Source of the DNA: Nannocystis sp.
Lineage (GTDB): Bacteria > Myxococcota_A > Polyangia > Nannocystales > Nannocystaceae
Direction: 5' to 3'
Assembly: GCF_016714285.1 (NCBI RefSeq)
Contig: NZ_JADJNN010000009.1
Span: 248,001-312,000 of the forward strand
Length of the DNA: 64,000 bases
Shown here: one piece after another, positions 59,206 to 64,000 of the stretch
Layout of the letters: each line of letters opens with the position of its first letter
How positions within the stretch are numbered: the first letter of the stretch is position 1
Position numbers and translations under genes: made by a program
Notes under the pieces: generated by a model
What the model saw: only the letters and a program-made list of their open reading frames with translations
Databases searched by the model: none
What the model was told of the DNA's origin: nothing

Positions 59206-59349
59206 CACGGGCCGGTGCGGTCCGGCTGGGCGCGGGCTAGTCATCACGGGCCGGTGCGGTCCGGCTGGGCGCGGAGGACGTCGCACGGGCCGGTGCGGTC
59301 CGGCTGGGCGCGGAGGACGTCGCACGGGCCGGTGCGGTCCGGCTGGGCG
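59206..59349 (+). repeat. Four tandem 39-bp repeats
   Basis: Period exactly 39; cores start at 59206, 59245, 59284 and 59323 and share CACGGGCCGGTGCGGTCCGG followed by CTGGGCG. The first two units are joined by GCTAGTCAT, the last two by AGGACGTCG. The core is the terminal inverted repeat of the hairpin element that follows, so the array looks like piled-up element ends. Starts inside the DUF3556 stop region. Confidence 0.9.
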
Positions 59350-59541
59350 TCCGCGCAGGCTCGAGAAGCCGGAGGTCCGGAAGCGGCCTCGCCCTCAAAC
59401 ACGGCCTGACACACCGTCGCCGGGGCAATTCCCGGGTCTACGCCGGACTCGGTCGAGGCCGCTTCCGGCCCTCCGGCAAGCGAAGCCTCCGCCAAGGGAC
59501 GGTGCGGTCGGCGTCGCCGAACAGCCGGACCGCACCGGCCC
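59326..59541 (+). repeat. Hairpin element, copy A (MITE-like)
   Basis: 216 bp bounded by perfect 19-bp inverted ends GGGCCGGTGCGGTCCGGCT (59326-59344 and 59523-59541). Inside is a 23-bp stem (59369-59391 with 59454-59476, one mismatch) around a 62-base loop. The loop is the same as in copy B except for one base, while the stem core differs but is compensated. Non-coding. Confidence 0.85.
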
Positions 59542-59729
59542 TGAGCATACGACATGGCCGCATGGACATGTCTCTTGCGACATACTCCGAAGCGGTGCGA
59601 GTGGTGTCAACGCGCTCTGGATGTCGTGGGGCACACATCCGCGGGACATGTGGCGTGGCTCGTGCGTGGCCTGGCACCATCGTTCCGCGGCGCCCGTGTC
59701 CTTCACCACCGAATCATGTCGCGCCCTCA

Positions 59730-59943
59730 GGGCCGGTGCGGTCCGGCTTCGGCGACGCCGACCGCACTGTCCCTTGGCGGAGGCTTGCCGTGCCGGAGGG
59801 CCGAGAGGGGGGTCGACCGAGTCCGGCGTAGACCTGGGAATTGCCCCGGCGACGGTGTGTCAGGCCGTGTTTGAGGGCGACCCCCCTCTCGGCCCTCCGG
59901 CTTCTCGAGCCTGCGCGGGCACCCAGCCGGACCGCAGCGGCCC
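59730..59943 (-). repeat. Hairpin element, copy B (inverted relative to A)
   Basis: 214 bp with the same 19-bp ends (59730-59748 and 59925-59943, one mismatch in the second). Internal stem 59793-59815 with 59878-59900, perfect 23 bp, loop 62 bases. The outer and loop parts align with copy A in reverse. The 188 bases between A and B contain no gene. Together with the tandem repeats, this explains most of the 800-bp non-coding stretch before 60004. Confidence 0.85.
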
Positions 59944-60003
59944 GTGCGACGTCGTCCGCGCCACCCCCGGGACCTCCGGTGCTGGGACCCGACCAAAGGC
60001 CGG

Positions 60004-61281
60004 TCAGGGCTCGACGTTGGAGGTGGTGCCGGCGATGAGGTCGGAGATCCAGTCGAGCAGGCGGGTGCCGCCGCTGTTGGCCGAGTAGTAGCTGGCGCCG
60101 CCGATCCAGGTGTGCTGCTCGCCGTCGAGGAAGAAGGAGCCCCAGGTGCCGGCGGGCTCATTGAGCCAGTTGTCGCGCAGGTCGTGGAGGCCGGCGGTGT
60201 AGGTCTCGACCGGGGTGGTGGGGATCAGGGCGGTGCAGTTGTCGTTGCCGAAGCCGAAGAACAGGCGGATCGTGTTGTCGCCGAGCGAGGAGATGAGGCC
60301 GAGGCGCTGCTTGCTGTGCTTCTTGCCGAGGTATACGCCGAGGTTGACGATGCCGCCGCCGTCGGCCGGGAAGCAGTCGGTGCACTCCTTGGGGATCGAT
60401 GCGTCGAGGTTCCAGGAGTCGCGCCACTTCTTCTGCAGGCAGGTCGCCATGTACATGTCGGACATCGGCGGGCCGGAGTCGTCGAGCAGGGTGACGGGGA
60501 TCTTGGGGAAGGCGTCGGCGATGCGGTCGTAGTTGAAGGCGGCACCGAAGCCGCCGGCGCTCACGCCGGTGGTCAGCACCTGGTCGACCTGGCCGAGGAA
60601 GGTGGGGACCACGCGCTGCAGGAAGTGGCCGACGTTGAGGTAGCCGACGAACTGCTGCTTGCCGCCGACGTCGGGGAGGGTGCCGTCGACGGCCGCGCCG
60701 GCGTGCACGTCGCCGGTGCAGTAGGGGACGTAGATGAAGCTCCAGTCGGCGACCGGGTTCTCGATGCTGCTGGGGTCGAAGATGCCGCTGCTGCTGCCCT
60801 GGAAGTTGGCGCCGTCGAAGTTGGCCGGGTTGACGCCGCAGGTGAAGGCGTTGAAGCAGGCGCCGCCGCCCTCGAAGAAGATGACCAGGCCGGGGCCGCT
60901 GCCGTAGCGGACGCCGATGCCGGCGCCGCTGCCGTCGCGACACTTGGCCTCGGGGAAGTCGACCCAGATCCACTCGCCGTCGTCGGCGCTCGGGAGCGGG
61001 TCGCCGACGTAGGGCGAGGGCTCGTCGCCGGTGGTGCCGTCACTGTCAGAGTCGCCGCCGGTGCTGGGGTCCGAGTCGCTCGAGGTCGGGGTGTCGCCGC
61101 TGGTGGCGTCGCCGCTGGTGGGGCTGGAGGTCGGGGTATCGTCGCTGGTGCCCGATTCGCCGGTGCTGGCCGCGGCCTCGCTGGCGTTCTCCGTGTCGCC
61201 GCCGCCGTCGTCGCCGCAGGCGCCGAGCAGGAGCGCAGCAGTGAGGGGGAGCGCGAGGGGGTAGGCGAGACGTAACAGCAT
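60004..61281 (-). CDS. Pectin acetylesterase-family lipoprotein
   Basis: 425 residues from ATG 61281 (frame open to 61353). Lipobox LLLGACGDD, 80-residue Ser/Thr/Asp/Gly spacer, then the alpha/beta-hydrolase-like PAE/Notum fold: GPGLVIFFEGGGACFNAFTC, FIYVPYCTGDVHAG, nucleophile Ser in VLTTGVSAGGFGAAFN (GxSxG), Asp in LDDSGPP, His in FLDGEQHTWIGG. All triad residues are present. It likely removes acyl groups from a polysaccharide or lipid outside the cell; pectin itself is not implied. Confidence 0.85.
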   Translation of the reverse strand: MLLRLAYPLALPLTAALLLGACGDDGGGDTENASEAAASTGESGTSDDTPTSSPTSGDATSGDTPTSSDSDPSTGGDSDSDGTTGDEPSPYVGDPLPSADDGEWIWVDFPEAKCRDGSGAGIGVRYGSGPGLVIFFEGGGACFNAFTCGVNPANFDGANFQGSSSGIFDPSSIENPVADWSFIYVPYCTGDVHAGAAVDGTLPDVGGKQQFVGYLNVGHFLQRVVPTFLGQVDQVLTTGVSAGGFGAAFNYDRIADAFPKIPVTLLDDSGPPMSDMYMATCLQKKWRDSWNLDASIPKECTDCFPADGGGIVNLGVYLGKKHSKQRLGLISSLGDNTIRLFFGFGNDNCTALIPTTPVETYTAGLHDLRDNWLNEPAGTWGSFFLDGEQHTWIGGASYYSANSGGTRLLDWISDLIAGTTSNVEP

Positions 61282-61359
61282 CGGCGCATCGTATCTGATG
61301 CGCCGACGATCTGTGGCTGCAGGGGGGTGAGTCCGGCGCGAGCCTGGACTCACATGTTT

Positions 61360-62955
61360 CTAGAAGCGCCCTTGCAGCACGAGGCCCGCGCCGCCGCCCG
61401 CGAAGTAGGGGCTCAGGGCGGTGCGCCGCGGCTTCATGTACTTGCGCTGGATCAGGATGCCCAGCGTGGAGCCGACGACCAGCGCGGCGCCGGCCCCGAG
61501 GAAGAAGCTGCTGGCCATGCGATGGCTGGCGAAGCAGTCGATGCCCTCGCTGTTGGTGCAGTGGAACTTGGGCACCTCGTTACGGTTCCACCGGCTGGTG
61601 CCGACGGCCGACCAGATCGCCCCGGAGAGGAGGAAGGCGCCGCCGACCCCGAGCTCGCTGTACCAGACCACGGGCCTTACGTCGTACTCGGCGGTGAGGC
61701 CGGTGGTCCACAGGCCGACGGCGGCGCCGACCAGGCCCATGCCGGCGCTGCGCATGCGCAACGACGGGAGCAGCTCGGCGGAGCTGTTGCCCATGGTGCG
61801 GCCGTCCTGGAAGCTGTTGCTGCCCGTGACCCCCAGGGCGAGGCCGCCGATGAAGATCGGGATGCCGCTGGCGACCAGGGCCGTGGAGAGCTTGAGGCGG
61901 ATCGGGCGGGGGACGGTCTCCGGCTTGGCGGGGAGCTCGGCCGGGGTCTCGGGGGCCGCGGCGACCGGCGTCGGGGTGGGCGGCGTGATCACGGGTGGTG
62001 GGGCGACCGTCGGGACCAGGGCGACCGCGAAGCTGGCGGTCGGCTGGGCGCCGAGCGAGACCTTCTCGGTGTAGCGCTGGAAGCCGGGGGCGGAGACCAC
62101 CACTTCCCAGTCGCCGGGCTCGAGCTTGAGGGCGCAGGCGCCGGTGGAGCTGAGCGGGCAGGGGACCGGCTGGGCGGCGGCGGTCATGCGCTGGAGGGTG
62201 ACGGTGGCGCCGGCGCTGATGGCCTCGGGCGGGCCGATCTGGAAGCTCGCGTGGCGGAACATCGGGTCGGGCCCGAGGACGATCTCCTTGGGGAAGCCGG
62301 ACTGTCCCGGCTTGATCGCCAGCTCCTGCACGGCGGTGCGGTAGCCGCGGGCCTCGACCTTGAGCTCCCACTTGCCTGCGTCGAGGTAGACGGTGCGTCC
62401 GCCCGCGCTGAACTCGGGGGCGCCGGGCGGCAGCTCGATCACCACGGGGGGTCGGCTGTCCTTCAGGTCAGGCGCGGCGCGGCGGAGGGTGTAGGTCGCC
62501 CCGACCTCGGACACGGCGGCCGGCACCAGCTTGAGGTTGACGCCGACCGTGGCGGCCTGGGCCTTCTTCAGGCGGGCCAGGGCCTGCTCGCGCCCGTCGG
62601 CGGGGATGCCCGGCAGCAGCAGGTAGGTCTCCCAGTAGCGGATCGCGTGCGCCCGGTGGCCGGCGGCGACGCGGGCCAAGGCCGCGTTGAAGAGGTCGCG
62701 TGGCTCGTGGACACTCGCCCACAGATCCTCGAGGATCTCTGCTGCCTCCACGTATCTGCGCTCACTGTAGAGCGTCGCGGCTTGCTCTGCGCGGGCCTCG
62801 GGCTCGCTCGCGGTCGGACCAGGCGCGGCGGGCCCCCCCCCTGCTGCAGGCGCGGAGGCGGGGGCGGGGGCAGGTGCCGGCGCTGCTGCGCCTGCTGGCG
62901 TCGAGTGAGCGACGGTCAGCATGCTGAGGGTGATCCACGAGAGGCATGGATGCAT
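61360..62955 (-). CDS. TPR-like/PEGA-type membrane protein
   Basis: 531 residues from ATG 62955 (open to 63414). Signal peptide (LSWITLSMLTVAHSTPAG), Ala/Pro spacer, a helical TPR-like part (AATLYSERRYVEAAEILEDL, FNAALARVAAGHRAHAIRY), two beta segments of the PEGA kind (VYLDAGKWELKVEARGYRTA and LKLEPGDWEVVVSAPGFQRY), a Pro/Ala linker, and several membrane helices at the end (VASGIPIFIGGLALGVTG, FLLSGAIWSAVG, FFLGAGAALVVGSTLG). The plan is common in myxobacterial surface proteins. Function unknown. Confidence 0.72.
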   Translation of the reverse strand: MHPCLSWITLSMLTVAHSTPAGAAAPAPAPAPASAPAAGGGPAAPGPTASEPEARAEQAATLYSERRYVEAAEILEDLWASVHEPRDLFNAALARVAAGHRAHAIRYWETYLLLPGIPADGREQALARLKKAQAATVGVNLKLVPAAVSEVGATYTLRRAAPDLKDSRPPVVIELPPGAPEFSAGGRTVYLDAGKWELKVEARGYRTAVQELAIKPGQSGFPKEIVLGPDPMFRHASFQIGPPEAISAGATVTLQRMTAAAQPVPCPLSSTGACALKLEPGDWEVVVSAPGFQRYTEKVSLGAQPTASFAVALVPTVAPPPVITPPTPTPVAAAPETPAELPAKPETVPRPIRLKLSTALVASGIPIFIGGLALGVTGSNSFQDGRTMGNSSAELLPSLRMRSAGMGLVGAAVGLWTTGLTAEYDVRPVVWYSELGVGGAFLLSGAIWSAVGTSRWNRNEVPKFHCTNSEGIDCFASHRMASSFFLGAGAALVVGSTLGILIQRKYMKPRRTALSPYFAGGGAGLVLQGRF

Positions 62956-63085
62956 CGGTGTCTCCGGGTGGGGGTCGGCGGACGTGTGAGCACGGACGCC
63001 GGGCGCCGCGATGATACGCCGCACCCGCTCGTCCGTCAGCATTTTGGGGGGCGGGGCGCTGGTGGGAGTGTGGCATGCTGGGCCG

Positions 63086-64000
63086 ATGGACTTATCTCCG
63101 CGGCATCTCCCGGTTTGTCTGGCGGTGTGTGTGGCCCTTGGTGTGGCCCGTGAGGCGAACGCAGGGGGCCCGGAGGGCCTGTCAGCGCCGGTTCCGGCGC
63201 CTGTGGGGATCCACGGCGGCAGCCCGAATGACACCTGCGCCTGGCCGACGGCGGTGGCTGTGTCGGGCGGCAACTCGCTGTGCACGGGGACCCTGATCCA
63301 CCCGAGGGTCGTGATGTTTGCGGCCCACTGCGGTGGGGGTAGCAAGACGATCCTGTTCGGCGAGGACATCGGCAGCCCGCCGAAGACCGCGAAGGCCGAG
63401 CTGTGCATGACCAACCCCGACTACGCCGGGGTCAACGACCAGGAGCACGACTGGGCCTTCTGTCGCCTGGGCCAGGCGATCACCGAGCTGCCGGTGACGC
63501 CGGTGGTGTACGGCTGCGAGACGGAGATCGTGTACCCGGGTCAGACCGCCGCGGTGACCGGCTTCGGCATCACCGAGGAGGGCGGCAACGCCGGGGTCAA
63601 GCACTGGGGTCTCACGCCGATCCACACCGTATACAACGGCAGCGTGGATGTCGGCGGTGGCAATGATCCGGGGATCTGTCCCGGTGACTCCGGCGGCCCC
63701 GCGTTCGTGAAGTATCCGGATGGGAGTTGGCACGCCTTCGGGATCGCATCGACCCTGACCGGGCAATGTGGCGGCAGCGGCACCCACTCGCTCGCGTGGA
63801 ACGCGGTGCCCTGGATCGAGGAGGAGTCGGGCATCGACGTCACGCCCTGTCACGACGTCGACGGCACCTGGAACCCGACCTACCAGTGCGCGGGCTTCTA
63901 CACCGGCGAGCCCGGGGTCGGGGTCGGCGAATGGCTGGAGTGGTGCCCAGGCACCCCGAAGGGCGGCTCGAGCACGACCTGCGGCGCGGCCTTCGACGCC
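63086..64000 (+). CDS. Trypsin-like serine protease (3' truncated by window)
   Basis: 305 codons visible from ATG 63086, no stop before the window ends. Signal peptide LAVCVALGVAREANA; then an S1 protease with the triad visible: His in MFAAHCGGGS, Asp in QEHDWAFCRLG, Ser in ICPGDSGGPAFV. The usual IVGG activation end is replaced by VGIHGGSPNDTCAWP, so activation may differ or be absent. After the protease domain comes a Cys-rich piece (TPCHDVDGTWNPTYQCAGF). Myxobacterial relatives often end in a MYXO-CTERM sorting tail, which cannot be checked here. Secreted; could digest prey protein. Confidence 0.85.
   Translation, partial: MDLSPRHLPVCLAVCVALGVAREANAGGPEGLSAPVPAPVGIHGGSPNDTCAWPTAVAVSGGNSLCTGTLIHPRVVMFAAHCGGGSKTILFGEDIGSPPKTAKAELCMTNPDYAGVNDQEHDWAFCRLGQAITELPVTPVVYGCETEIVYPGQTAAVTGFGITEEGGNAGVKHWGLTPIHTVYNGSVDVGGGNDPGICPGDSGGPAFVKYPDGSWHAFGIASTLTGQCGGSGTHSLAWNAVPWIEEESGIDVTPCHDVDGTWNPTYQCAGFYTGEPGVGVGEWLEWCPGTPKGGSSTTCGAAFDA

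Noticed and set aside
59206..59349. CRISPR array
   Set aside because: Units are contiguous 39-bp repeats with no unique spacers, and no cas gene is near.
59392..59453. tRNA-like or group-I-type structure in the hairpin loop
   Set aside because: No acceptor or T-arm consensus (no GGTTCRA-like loop); only the long stem and covariation can be supported.
61327..63153. 608-codon plus-strand frame
   Set aside because: Antisense to the PEGA/TPR-type gene; Gly/Arg/Asp low complexity without domains.

Overview
The window is very GC-rich (GC-biased third codon positions, long C/G runs). It is crowded with secreted lipoproteins that have a lipobox Cys, then a Ser/Thr/Gly/Asp spacer, then FG-GAP, CARDB, IgGFc-binding, RCC1, NHL-type or Cys-rich domains. 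Together with a hybrid kinase, a trypsin-like protease and PEGA/TPR-type membrane proteins this points to a predatory myxobacterium, most like the Nannocystineae. That is inference from style; no rRNA or housekeeping marker is present. I see no tRNA, rRNA, CRISPR array or replication origin.

Layout. 1-7 kb: end of a GPH-type MFS transporter, a quinoprotein-like propeller, and a fatty-acid desaturase translationally coupled to a flavin-dependent halogenase-like enzyme. 7-20 kb: lipoproteins, a PAS-PAS-kinase-REC-Hpt-REC hybrid kinase, a dimethylargininase-like enzyme, a frameshifted RCC1 lipoprotein and an MmeI/Eco57I-like N6-adenine methyltransferase with a frameshifted C-terminus. 20-34 kb: a VanY-type peptidase broken at a 22-base G run, small membrane proteins, a NadM-Nudix fusion, more lipoproteins, and decayed propeller and IgGFc-binding genes.

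34-47.2 kb is the most interesting part. A Tat-signal papain-fold (C70-like) protease lies before a compact, mostly overlapping run of twelve genes for half of a phage-tail-like contractile injection system: gpD hub, gpU/Mu gp43-like protein, helical proteins, a peptidoglycan-binding-like protein, gp25 baseplate wedge, a tail-fibre-type protein, baseplate J, a gpI-position protein and a coiled-coil fibre. No sheath, tube or ATPase gene is in the window. Directly downstream, behind its own sigma70-like promoter, is a leaderless 454-residue protein with the catalytic signature of the edema factor/CyaA/ExoY nucleotidyl cyclase toxins. I read the block as an injection apparatus with a cyclase effector.

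47.2-55.1 kb is a scar region: a truncated copy of the 3' end of an FG-GAP/CARDB lipoprotein gene, a multiply frameshifted HExxH-protease-like gene of lower GC, a poly-G patch, a complete IS66 element (19-bp perfect inverted repeats, tnpA/B/C plus a passenger ORF), then the intact lipoprotein gene. 55-64 kb holds an M23 peptidase lipoprotein, a WGR-propeller-histone-H1-like-tail fusion, a DUF3556 membrane protein, an 800-bp non-coding patch with two inverted copies of a hairpin element whose stems covary, a pectin-acetylesterase-like lipoprotein, a PEGA/TPR membrane protein and the start of a trypsin-like protease.

All family calls are from reading motifs; no database search was run.
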